DNA of 17,123 nucleotides from an uncultured Angelakisella sp. (GCA_910585535.1 CAJUFK010000072.1:1-17123), one strand, 5' to 3'; counted from the first letter of the stretch, positions 1-7,342 are shown. Notes: generated from the letters alone by a model not told the origin. Numbers and translations are program-made.

Positions 1-100
1 GACTCCAGGCAGGACCCACGATAACCACTGCGTGACGAAGGGTCTAAAGTTTAGGGCCGCCCTTTTCCAAAGGGCGGCAGGTCCAGGGCGGCGCCCTGGT

Positions 101-124
101 CGCCCTCCGCAGAGGGCGAAACAC
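101..124 (+). repeat. 24-nt repeat copy A (inverted relative to copy B)
   Basis: These 24 bases contain the hairpin CGCCCTC-CGCA-GAGGGCG followed by AAACAC. The exact reverse complement occurs at 11260-11283. Both copies lie downstream of minus-strand operons in hairpin-rich, gene-free DNA. Confidence 0.75.
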
Positions 125-341
125 TTTTCGCATCTTTCCGGAGGGAGCATTTTTCTTTGCTTACTTTCTTTTTGCGATAGAAAAAGAAAGTAAGAGGCTA
201 CCGCCCTGCAATCGAGTTCCCCGCAAATACACCCCGGTGGGGTGTTTTGCGCGGACGGCGGCAGTCTCGGCGGGTCCCGAAGGGATTCCGCCGACCCTCT
301 AAAGGCCGCCGCCAGGCGGCCCTACCCCAACCGAACCCGCA

Positions 342-380
342 CAAAAAATACAGGGCAGGCCATCACAGACCCACCCTGCA
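342..380 (-). terminator. Probable intrinsic terminator of the ABC operon
   Basis: On the minus strand, 14 nt after the permease stop codon, a 7-bp stem (TGCAGGG with CCCTGTA, one G-T pair) encloses an 18-nt loop and is followed directly by a T-run (positions 348-343). The stem is short and the loop long, so strength is uncertain, but position and T-run fit an operon end. Confidence 0.5.
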
Positions 381-394
381 CTTTTGACTTGAAG

Positions 395-1894
395 TTATGC
401 CGCCTTGTTCGCCGGGCCGCCCTGAGGCTGAAGCCTGACTCCTTGTCCGGCCTTGGGCTTGGGCTTCTTCCAGGCGTGCATGGCCAGGGACATGGCGATG
501 ACGCCGTAGGAGATGAATACCCGGAAGTATTCTCCGATCATGGCGTTTCCGAACAGCTCCTTCCCTGCCAGGGGCGCCACGATGAAGAGGGTGTGGAACA
601 GTACCACCCCAAGGATGGCCTGCTTGTTGGTGGCCTTCTGCACCGAAGCGCCGCCCACCAGCAGGGAGGCGATGGCAAACTGCCCCACCTGGGTGTGGGC
701 CCCGTAGGTGGCAAAGGTCCCGATGTTCTGGAGGTAGATCAGCTGTCCCCAGCTGGCCAGAACGGTGGAGAAGATCATGGCGATGATCCGGGTCCGGTCC
801 ACGTTGATGCCGGCGGCGTTGGCCACCACACGGCTCTGGCCCACGGTACGCATATTCTGTCCCAGACGGGTCCGCATAAGGGCCTGGTTAAAGAGGCAGA
901 GGGCCCCGATGCACAGATAGGTCATCACCGGCAGCTTTACCGCGATTAGGACCTTGTATACAGCTTCCAGCCAGGTGAGGCCGTAGAGGATCCCTGCAGC
1001 GATCACCGCCGCCAGGCACTTCTTTTTGTTAAAGGGGGCTTTCTTGATAAAGGAAAACCAAACGAACTTCCCGGCCTGCCACAGAATGGTGGCCAGCACC
1101 CCCAGCTCCACCGCGCTGAGCAGCACCAGCCGGTCGGTGGCCAAAAACTGCTCGATGGCGGGGACAAAGGTAAGGGCGTAGACCAGAAGGGCCGCAGCCA
1201 CGGTGAGGCCGGTCTTCTTCCAGTCCACCGCCTGCTTCTTCACCAGGCGGAAAAGGGCGGAGAGAAGGGCCACAGCCAGGACCAGGTAGAAGGCGATTTC
1301 CACGATGGTGAGCATAGACACGGTGTCCAGCGAATACTTCACCGTGGCGGAAAGATCCAAGGTGTTCTTGACGCCCACCCCGGTGGGGGTCATCAGGGAG
1401 GAGGGGCTGCCATCGGGGTTTTTGAAGGGGATGACCCCGCCGAAGATGAAGAGGAACAAAAGCTGGTAAAGACCGTCGGCAAAGTACCCCAGGACCAGAC
1501 CGCCGATCATCTCCGCCCCCTTGATCTTGTTAAAAAGGGAACCCACCAAAAAGCCGAAGAGGATGGCGATGGGGGTTGCAAGGGCAGTGGTGATAAGGAA
1601 GCCGCTGACGCCGCCCAGACCCCAGAAGGTGGTGAGGAAGAGGGCGATCTGCGCCGCCATGGCCCCGACGACGATGCCGAAGTTGAGGCCCAGCCCCGCC
1701 AGCACCGGGATGATGAGGGAGAGGACCAGGAAGGAGTTCCGGGCCACCCGGGTAAACAGCTCCCCGGCCACAAAGACCATGGACTGCTTCGAGGCGATAA
1801 TGGCCCCGATGCTGAGGAATACAAAGATGAGGACTACCTTCTGCTCAAAGAGCCAGGTCTTTGTCCTTGCCAGATAGCTGTGCTTGTTATCCAC
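395..1894 (-). CDS. ABC transporter permease with an enlarged middle region
   Basis: A 499-residue polytopic inner-membrane protein of the BPD_transp_2 type, the permease class used by simple-sugar and nucleoside importers. The C-terminal part has the family's cytoplasmic segment (around AAGINVDRTR) and the LLVGGAS stretch shared with its partner permease. The GTG start at 1894 is chosen because AAGGAGG lies 8 nt upstream and the start overlaps the preceding stop in the 8-base pattern GTGGATAA. A longer ATG reading from 1942 would overlap the neighbour by 56 bases. It is about 130 residues longer than its sibling. Most of the excess is a central block (about residues 190-315, roughly 953-1327) with extra hydrophobic segments separated by Lys-rich loops. 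Substrate is not predictable from sequence. It is the last gene of the operon. Confidence 0.9.
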   Translation of the reverse strand: MDNKHSYLARTKTWLFEQKVVLIFVFLSIGAIIASKQSMVFVAGELFTRVARNSFLVLSLIIPVLAGLGLNFGIVVGAMAAQIALFLTTFWGLGGVSGFLITTALATPIAILFGFLVGSLFNKIKGAEMIGGLVLGYFADGLYQLLFLFIFGGVIPFKNPDGSPSSLMTPTGVGVKNTLDLSATVKYSLDTVSMLTIVEIAFYLVLAVALLSALFRLVKKQAVDWKKTGLTVAAALLVYALTFVPAIEQFLATDRLVLLSAVELGVLATILWQAGKFVWFSFIKKAPFNKKKCLAAVIAAGILYGLTWLEAVYKVLIAVKLPVMTYLCIGALCLFNQALMRTRLGQNMRTVGQSRVVANAAGINVDRTRIIAMIFSTVLASWGQLIYLQNIGTFATYGAHTQVGQFAIASLLVGGASVQKATNKQAILGVVLFHTLFIVAPLAGKELFGNAMIGEYFRVFISYGVIAMSLAMHAWKKPKPKAGQGVRLQPQGGPANKAA

Positions 1895-2993
1895 GGCTGC
1901 CACCTCCTTGTACCTGGGTGAGGGAGTAGATGATGATGCCATTGGAGATGATGAGCCGCATCACCTCGGAGAGGTTGCTCTCCGGGATGAACTGGTTGGC
2001 CACCGGCAGGCCAAGGGCCATGATCCCCTGGAAAAGGAAGGTGCCGATGAGGACGTGGGAGATCCGGGCCCGGTTGGGGGAGGCGCCGCCAATAAGGACC
2101 GCCGCCACCGAGGTAAAGCCCATCATCATGGGGCCGTTGTAAAGCTGCATAAAGCCAAAGCCCTGGGCGTAGACCAGGATGCCCACCGCCGCCAGGACGG
2201 TGGAAAGGGTGGTGCCGATGAGGCGCATCCGGTTGACGTTGATGCCGCTGGCCCGGGCAAAGGTGGGGTTGGCCCCCGCCGCGCTCATGGCCACGCCGGT
2301 CTTGGACCGCATAAAGAGCCAGACCAGCAGGCAGACCAGGAGGAAGAAGGCCAAAAGGCCGGTGGGAATGGTGATGACGTTTTCCCCGCTGCCGATCTCC
2401 AGGGCCAGGGTCTTGTTCATCACCTCGGAGAAGGAGGAGGCCAGGGAGATGGTGTTTCTCATCCCCTGCCCGGCGTTGGGGAAGATCAGCTCCCCGCTCT
2501 TAAAGGGGAGGATGGTCCAAATGATGTTCATGAAGGCGATGATGGAGAAGCCGACGTAGGTGGTCACCGTCATTTCGGACCCCTTGACCCGGTTGAGGAG
2601 GAGGCCGTAGAGCCAGCCGATGCCGGTGGCAAGGACAATGCCGATGACGATGGCCAGCAGCACCGCCGCCCACTGGGCGAAGAGAGGGCCGCCCATGGAG
2701 ATGAGAGAGGCGTTTTCCGCCACGCGGTACTCAATGACGATGAGTCCGCCCAACAGGCCGCCGACGATGCCCATGGTAATGCCGAAGTTGGGACCGATGC
2801 CGCACTGGATGGCGGGGACCATGGCCAGGGCCAGGATGCCGTACATCCCCCAGCGGCGGATGCAGTCGCTGAAGATCTGGAAGAGGTTCATCTGGAACCC
2901 CCCGGCGCAGACCACCAGGAGGAGGAAGAAGCCCACTATGATGACACGGGGCAGGCCGAACTGGTCCACCAGTTTTTTTGCTCTCTCAGCCAT
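1887..2993 (-). CDS. ABC transporter permease
   Basis: A 368-residue polytopic membrane protein of the BPD_transp_2 family, the second half of the presumed permease heterodimer. Hydrophobic helices run throughout. The conserved C-terminal region includes ASGINVNRMR and VAAVLIGGAS, matching equivalent motifs in the downstream permease. The ATG at 2993 (MAERAKKL) is chosen because it overlaps the end of the ATPase gene in the pattern ATGGCTGA, with a purine-rich GGGAGGGAAAG just upstream. An extension upstream to 3146 would be out-of-frame ATPase coding sequence. It is translationally coupled to both neighbours. Simple-sugar and nucleoside importers of this class pair one double ATPase with two such permeases, which fits this operon. 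Confidence 0.92.
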   Translation of the reverse strand: MAERAKKLVDQFGLPRVIIVGFFLLLVVCAGGFQMNLFQIFSDCIRRWGMYGILALAMVPAIQCGIGPNFGITMGIVGGLLGGLIVIEYRVAENASLISMGGPLFAQWAAVLLAIVIGIVLATGIGWLYGLLLNRVKGSEMTVTTYVGFSIIAFMNIIWTILPFKSGELIFPNAGQGMRNTISLASSFSEVMNKTLALEIGSGENVITIPTGLLAFFLLVCLLVWLFMRSKTGVAMSAAGANPTFARASGINVNRMRLIGTTLSTVLAAVGILVYAQGFGFMQLYNGPMMMGFTSVAAVLIGGASPNRARISHVLIGTFLFQGIMALGLPVANQFIPESNLSEVMRLIISNGIIIYSLTQVQGGGSRG

Positions 2994-4596
2994 GGGCTTT
3001 CCCTCCCTTCCTTGTGCCGGACATGGCCAGACCGAAGTCCGCGTCGCTGGCGTCCGGGGCCAGAATGCCGTTGATCTTGCCGTCGGAGACGATGGCGATG
3101 CGGTCGCAGATGCTCCGCAGCTCCACCAGCTCGGAGGAGACCACAATAACGGTCATCCCCTGTTCCCGGTTCAGCTTGGTCAGGTACTCCAGCACCAGCT
3201 TTTTGGCGCCGATGTCGATGCCCCGGGTGGGCTCGGAGACAAAGAGGATCTCCGGGTTCAGGGCCAGGGCTCTGGCCAGGCAGACCTTCTGCTGGTTGCC
3301 CCCGGAGAGCCGCCCGGCGTGCTGCCGGATGCCGGTGCAGCGGATGTCCAGCCGCTCCACCATCTCCTGGGCGTAGGCCTTGGCCTTCTTGCTGTCGTAG
3401 AGGCGGAAGAATCCGATCTTTTTGGTAAAGTCGTTATTGACCTCCAGGGCGGAAAAGACGATGTTCTCCTCGATGCTCTCCTCCAGGAGGAGGCCCACTC
3501 CCCGGCGGTCCTCGGAGACGAAGGCCACCTTGTTCCGCAGGGCTTCCCCCAGCTTCCCAAGGTCCACCGGCTTGCCGGCGATCTTCACCTCTCCGGTGGT
3601 GTCGTAAAGGCCCATGATGCCGTTGGGAATGCCCAGCTTCCCCTGTCCGGCCAGGCCGCCGATGCCGAAGATCTCCCCCTGGCGGATGTCCAGATCCACG
3701 CCCTTTACCTGCTCCCCAGGCATATCCACGTGGTAATCCCGGAGGGAAACGGCGATGTTTTCATCGGAGAGGTCCCGGGTATCTTCCCCGTCGGCTTCCA
3801 CCAGCTTTTCCACCTTGCGGCCGATCATCAGTTCGGCGATCTCCACCGCGCTGGTCTCCTTCACCTCCCGGCGGGCGACGAACTCCCCGTCCCGGAGAAC
3901 GGTGAGACTGTCGGCCACCGCCATCACCTCGTCCAGGCGGTGGGTGATGAAGATAATGGCGATACCCTGGGCGGAGATGGTCCGCATGGCCTCCAGGAGG
4001 CGGTCGGCTTCGCTTTCGGTAAGGACGGCGGTGGGCTCGTCAAAGACCAGCAGGCGGATGCCCCGCTTGTCGATCTCCCGGGCGATTTCGATAAACTGCA
4101 TATATCCCACAGGGAGGCCCCGGACCAGGGCGTTCTCCCCGATAGCGAGGCCGATGGTGTCCAGGGCCTTTTTGGCGTCCCGGGCCATGGCGTCCAGATC
4201 CAAGGTCTCCATAGACCGGCCGGCCAGCCGGCTGACCAGGTTGGGGTGGCTGATCTCCCGGCCCACCTTGATGTTCTCGGTGACGGTGAAGCCGGGGATG
4301 AGCATAAACTCCTGGTGGACCATGCCGATGCCCAGCTCCATAGCCTTTAAGGGGGTGTCAATCTTCGCCGGCTCTCCGGCCACCTCCACGGTGCCCTCAA
4401 AGCCGCCGGTGGTGTGGATCACCGGCATCCCAAAGAGAATATTCATCAGGGTGGACTTACCCGCTCCGTTTTCGCCCATCAGGGCGTGGATCTCTCCGGG
4501 GCGGATGTGCAGGCTGACATCCTTCAGCACCCGGTTGCCGGAATATTCCTTGGAGATATGTTCCATTTTGAGAACGTATTCCTGCTCCGCTGGCAT
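2986..4596 (-). CDS. Double-domain ABC importer ATP-binding protein
   Basis: A 536-residue cytoplasmic ATPase with two fused nucleotide-binding domains, as in RbsA/YufO-type proteins. The N-terminal domain has Walker A GENGAGKST (residues 41-49), Q-loop MVHQEF, a weakened signature (LPVGYMQ), Walker B LLVFDEPT and the switch His in FITHR. The C-terminal domain has a degenerate P-loop (GIGGLAGQGKLG), a perfect LSGGNQQ signature and EPTRGID. Its Walker B aspartate is replaced by Ser (FVSEPT). Asymmetry between the two sites is common in this family. The ATG at 4596 is preceded by AAGGAGG at 9 nt; an upstream start at 4659 lacks this. It would energise the two downstream permeases. Confidence 0.93.
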   Translation of the reverse strand: MPAEQEYVLKMEHISKEYSGNRVLKDVSLHIRPGEIHALMGENGAGKSTLMNILFGMPVIHTTGGFEGTVEVAGEPAKIDTPLKAMELGIGMVHQEFMLIPGFTVTENIKVGREISHPNLVSRLAGRSMETLDLDAMARDAKKALDTIGLAIGENALVRGLPVGYMQFIEIAREIDKRGIRLLVFDEPTAVLTESEADRLLEAMRTISAQGIAIIFITHRLDEVMAVADSLTVLRDGEFVARREVKETSAVEIAELMIGRKVEKLVEADGEDTRDLSDENIAVSLRDYHVDMPGEQVKGVDLDIRQGEIFGIGGLAGQGKLGIPNGIMGLYDTTGEVKIAGKPVDLGKLGEALRNKVAFVSEDRRGVGLLLEESIEENIVFSALEVNNDFTKKIGFFRLYDSKKAKAYAQEMVERLDIRCTGIRQHAGRLSGGNQQKVCLARALALNPEILFVSEPTRGIDIGAKKLVLEYLTKLNREQGMTVIVVSSELVELRSICDRIAIVSDGKINGILAPDASDADFGLAMSGTRKGGKAHG

Positions 4597-4905
4597 TTCG
4601 CCAAACCTCCTTCTTGTTGTCGTTGGGGCCCGTCCCGAAACGGGCCTGCTGTGAACCACTGATCCAGTCCCATGACCTCTTCCCGGGGTTGTGGGATCGG
4701 ATCAACGGTCCCCATGATGCCGCCCGCCGGCTTGCCAGAGCAAGCCGGCGGGTGGTCGTGCTTTGTTCTCGGGGGGACCAAAAAGCCGCTGCGGCCTTGC
4801 GCCAGGCACAGCACAGGACTCCAGGCACCCGCTTGGACCTCGTGCCACATCAAGGGCCGTAGGCCCGGGCAGGGTCCGCCAGCGGCCGCTTGGCCGCTTG
4901 GCCGC
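4597..4905 (-). other. Intra-operon gap with strong hairpins
   Basis: This 309-bp gap separates the binding-protein gene from the ATPase gene and contains no credible ORF. It holds a perfect 12-bp stem at 4723-4734/4741-4752 (CCCGCCGGCTTG with CAAGCCGGCGGG, 6-nt loop) and a 7-bp stem at 4627-4633/4640-4646 close to the ATPase ribosome binding site. Neither has a T-run on the minus strand. Such structures commonly stabilise the upstream message, giving more binding protein than transporter; that role is inferred. Short modules (CCAGGCACAGC at 4802-4812, GACTCCAGGCA at 4817-4827) recur in the window's other gene-free regions. Confidence 0.65.
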
Positions 4906-4907
4906 TT
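4884..4907. repeat. Three perfect tandem copies of GGCCGCTT
   Basis: The octamer repeats exactly at 4884-4891, 4892-4899 and 4900-4907. The last copy runs into the stop codon of the DUF3798 gene. This is a short tandem repeat prone to copy-number slippage at the gene end. Confidence 0.85.
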
Positions 4908-6117
4908 AGAAGTCGACGAAGTCGGCCATGACCAGGTAGTGGTTCTCGAAGGTCTTGCCGTTCTCCTCGTAGTTGGTCAGGGTCATCTCCATGCCCTGGG
5001 TGAAGTGGCCGGCGCACTCGGCGATGGTGTCGCGGATGACCTTGTCGTCCACAACGCCGCTGGTCTGGCCGTCCAGGACCTTCTTGGCGTACTCAACGCC
5101 GGCGTCGATGAAGAGCATATTGCAGGGAACGCCCCAGGTGGAAGCGCGGCCGTGCATATTGTACTCGTCAGCCTTCTTGCCAAGCTGCTCCATGATGTAG
5201 GCAACGTCAGCCTCGTGGCCGGCCATGTCGATGTTCAGAGCGGCAGGATAGGCGTGGAAGGGGGAGGGGCAGCACTGGAGGGTGTAGATGGCGCCTTCCT
5301 CAAAGACCTTGCGGATCAGGGGCTCCTGCATTCCGCAGTTGGTGGTGAAGAAGCTGGTGTCCTTGCCGTAGGTAGCGACCTGACGGGGGACATCCTCCAT
5401 GATGAACTGCTGGGCGCCGGTGATGCCGCTGTCGCCGGTGGGGTCGGGAGCGGTGACGTCAACCAGCTCGATGTTGTTCTCAGCGCAGTACTTCTTCAGG
5501 TTCTCGTGACGGGCCACGATGAGGGCGTAGCTCATGTGGCGGGGGAAGGAGTAGTGGATGAGGGTCTTGGCGCCCTGCTTGGCAGCCTGGGCGGGGATGG
5601 TGATGCCGCAGCCTGGCTCATCGGTCTGGAAGACGATGTCGGCCACAGGGGCGATAACGCCGGGGTCCTCACCGGGGGTACCCACGATAAAGAGCATATC
5701 GGGGCGGGTCTCCTTGACCTTGTTGATGGCGGCGGTGGTGCCGGGGATGGCCTGGCACCAGACAATGGCCTTTACGTCGGGGTCAGAGGCCATGGCCACC
5801 GCGTTGGAGATAACGGTCTCGGTCTCGGTGGTGAAGTTGTCGGGATAAGTAGCGGTGACGATCATGTCCGGATACTTTTCCTTCATCTTGTTGGCCTGGG
5901 TGATCTCCTCGTCGCCCTGGGAAGCGGTACCGGTGATGATACCGATCTTGTAGTTTGCGGCGGCGGGCTCGGGGCTGCTGCTGCCTGCGTCAGGGGCAGC
6001 GGAGGTTGTGGGGGCCGGGGCCGGGTCGCTGCTGGGAGCAGGCGCGGCGCTGCGGCACCCGGTCACCGCCAGCACCATAAGGGCAGCCAGCGCCAGGCTC
6101 AAAAGCTTCTTTTTCAT
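4906..6117 (-). CDS. DUF3798-family ABC substrate-binding lipoprotein
   Basis: A 403-residue exported lipoprotein. MKKKLLSLALAALMVLAVTGC is a signal peptide with lipobox VTGC (lipidated Cys21), followed by a Ser/Pro/Ala-rich tether to about residue 55. The mature part opens with YKIGIITGTASQGDEE and contains VWCQAIPGTTAAINKV, GTPGEDPGVIAP, HYSFPRHMSYAL and QCCPSPFHAYPAALNID. This pattern is recalled as typical of the DUF3798 family, which resembles type-I periplasmic-binding folds. The ATG at 6117 has AAAGGAGG 8 nt upstream. It sits 32 nt behind the response-regulator gene and ahead of the ATPase and permeases, so it is the likely receptor of this importer. No ligand is known to me for the family. 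The fold assignment and receptor role are inferred. Confidence 0.9.
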   Translation of the reverse strand: MKKKLLSLALAALMVLAVTGCRSAAPAPSSDPAPAPTTSAAPDAGSSSPEPAAANYKIGIITGTASQGDEEITQANKMKEKYPDMIVTATYPDNFTTETETVISNAVAMASDPDVKAIVWCQAIPGTTAAINKVKETRPDMLFIVGTPGEDPGVIAPVADIVFQTDEPGCGITIPAQAAKQGAKTLIHYSFPRHMSYALIVARHENLKKYCAENNIELVDVTAPDPTGDSGITGAQQFIMEDVPRQVATYGKDTSFFTTNCGMQEPLIRKVFEEGAIYTLQCCPSPFHAYPAALNIDMAGHEADVAYIMEQLGKKADEYNMHGRASTWGVPCNMLFIDAGVEYAKKVLDGQTSGVVDDKVIRDTIAECAGHFTQGMEMTLTNYEENGKTFENHYLVMADFVDF

Positions 6118-6149
6118 CTGTGTTTCCTCCTTTAGGTTCTAACTTTCGC

Positions 6150-6932
6150 TCATTCGCGATCTCTATCTCCACTCCCTGTCTCCCTTTGGGACAGGGACGC
6201 AGAAACCGTCTTGATGTCGGCGGGAGCCTCCTGGTCCGGACCGGCGATGCGGTAGCCGACGCCTGGCTCGGTTATCAGGTACCGGGGCTCCCCCGGGGTC
6301 TTTTCCAGCTTGCGCCGGATGTGGGTCATGTTCACCCGGAGGATCTTGTTGTTCCCCGGGCCGTAAGGCCCCCAGATCCGCTCCATCAGGTAACCGTAGG
6401 GCACCACCTGCCCGGGCTTCCAGGCCAGCAGCTCCACGATGCGGAACTCGTTTTGGGTCAGATGCACCGGCTTTCCGTCCACCGTAACCTGGTGCCGGGC
6501 GAAATCTATGGTGAGGCCCCCGGTGGTGTAGGCCGCCGCGGGGGGCGCCGGTTCCTGTCTTTGGCGGCGGGCCCGCCGGAGGGCTGCCCGGATCCTAGCC
6601 AGCAGCACCCCCTGGGAAAAGGGCTTTTGGAGGTAATCATCCGCCCCTTGGTCCAGGGCCCGGATGACGTTTTCCTCCTCCCCCCGGTCCGACAGGGCGA
6701 TGATGGGGCCCTCGTACCACTCCCGAAGGTGGCCGATAACCTGGCAGCCGTCCATCCCCGGAAGCTCCAGATCCAGGACCACCAGGTCGGGGAAGTGCCC
6801 CACCGCGGCGTAAAAGCCTTCGCTGCTGTTGGCTGCGGAAGTGGTCCGCCAGCCCTCTGTCTCCAGCAGGGAGACCATGCGGCGGAGGGTATCCGGGTCG
6901 TCCTCCACAACGAGGATCCTGCGGTCGGTCAA
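6150..6932 (-). CDS. OmpR/KdpE-type response regulator
   Basis: A 260-residue two-component DNA-binding regulator. The receiver domain (residues 4-118) has acidic D11/D12, phospho-acceptor D54 (VVLDLELPG), Ser81 in the switch position and K103 (LQKPF). After a Pro/Ala linker, a winged-helix output domain (about 135-232) carries HLTQNEFRIVELL and ITEPGVGYRI. It is closest to KdpE by eye. A poorly conserved tail of about 25 residues follows. The start is TTG at 6932, preceded by GGGAGGGGAG; no ATG or GTG suits the conserved N-terminus. No histidine kinase is present in the window, so its signal partner is elsewhere or lost. Because it is 32 nt upstream of the binding-protein gene and co-oriented, it probably controls the transporter operon, and possibly itself. 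Confidence 0.92.
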   Translation of the reverse strand: MTDRRILVVEDDPDTLRRMVSLLETEGWRTTSAANSSEGFYAAVGHFPDLVVLDLELPGMDGCQVIGHLREWYEGPIIALSDRGEEENVIRALDQGADDYLQKPFSQGVLLARIRAALRRARRQRQEPAPPAAAYTTGGLTIDFARHQVTVDGKPVHLTQNEFRIVELLAWKPGQVVPYGYLMERIWGPYGPGNNKILRVNMTHIRRKLEKTPGEPRYLITEPGVGYRIAGPDQEAPADIKTVSASLSQRETGSGDRDRE

Positions 6933-6961
6933 AAAGTCTCCCCTCCCATTAGGGGAATGCT

Positions 6962-7003
6962 CCTGTTCTCCCCTGGGAGAACAGGAACAGGGGTACCCCT
7001 GTT
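6962..7003. promoter_or_regulatory. Two adjacent dyads at the response-regulator transcription start
   Basis: The perfect 18-bp palindrome AACAGGGGTACCCCTGTT lies at 6986-7003. Next to it is a 10-bp stem (6962-6971/6976-6985, CCTGTTCTCC with GGAGAACAGG, 4-nt loop). They fall just downstream of the predicted -10 box (7019-7024), at about +9 to +50 of the transcript. This suits an operator blocking promoter clearance or a structured 5' leader. The motif ACAGG recurs in both dyads. Confidence 0.6.
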
Positions 7004-7018
7004 TGTTGGATGTTCCTT

Positions 7019-7048
7019 ATTATATCGGAAAAGCCCCCCTTTTGTATA
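7019..7048 (-). promoter_or_regulatory. Predicted promoter of the response-regulator/ABC operon
   Basis: On the minus strand, -10 TATAAT (7024-7019) is perfect. An 18-bp spacer separates it from TATACA (7048-7043), a four-of-six match to the -35 consensus. Transcription would start near 7012, giving a leader of about 80 nt to the TTG start. The weak -35 suggests activator dependence. Confidence 0.55.
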
Positions 7049-7197
7049 GGGGAAATGCGCTAAGATTTCGCTAAAAATTCATCTTTATAAAATGTGTCCT
7101 GCATTTTCCCTTTGCAAAGCCTGATCTTTGGCAATATTTTGGCCAGAATTTGCATTTTTTATTTGGCGCTAATGCCATAAGCACCCCCTCTGTCACT

Positions 7198-7342
7198 AAA
7201 ATCGTCTTAAGAAACGATTTTCCACGGATAAAATTGTCCGTATCTCCGAAGTGAAAATGTCCTTGTTTTTGAACATTTTCCTATTCTGTTGTTTTCCACA
7301 GAAGAACACGCTGGAATTTGGAGGAAGTTACAATCTTTGTAA
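7198..7342. promoter_or_regulatory. Dyad-rich AT stretch between divergent regulators
   Basis: Four inverted repeats stand in a row: AAAATCGT/ACGATTTT (7198-7205/7214-7221), ACGGA/TCCGT (7224-7228/7237-7241), GAAAATGT/ACATTTTC (7253-7260/7273-7280) and TTACAA-TCT-TTGTAA (7328-7342). The last lies 17 bp upstream of the -35 box of the YheO-like gene, a usual place for an operator or activator site. They are candidate binding sites for the two flanking regulators; no site is assigned to a protein. The rest of the 580-bp gap is AT-rich, with no credible gene. Confidence 0.5.

Larger units (their letters stand above)
1..394. repeat. Gene-free hairpin array downstream of the ABC operon
   Basis: No credible gene is present. 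The stretch is packed with near-perfect inverted repeats: 56-65/69-78 (10 bp), 83-89/93-99 (7 bp), 101-107/112-118 (7 bp), 160-173/181-194 (14 bp, arms CTTACTTTCTTTTT and AAAAAGAAAGTAAG), 223-235/239-250 (12 bp with one bulged T), 268-273/288-293 with an inner TCCC-GAA-GGGA, and 304-310/315-321 (7 bp). Loops are 3-7 nt, except that the 268-293 arms enclose a second hairpin. Such density suggests interspersed intergenic repeats or a processed 3' transcript tail. A plus-strand ORF covering much of it lacks a ribosome binding site and antisense-overlaps the permease gene. Confidence 0.7.

Noticed and set aside
1881..1892. TTATCCAC, one base short of a DnaA box
   Set aside because: It is a single copy inside a permease gene, with no cluster and no origin context.
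1884..6135. Long plus-strand reading frames of about 400-580 codons opposite the ABC genes (1884-3074, 2620-4350, 4672-6135)
   Set aside because: They are antisense to well-supported genes, are biased to Gly/Asp/His/Val, lack ribosome binding sites and match no family. High GC content produces such open frames by chance.
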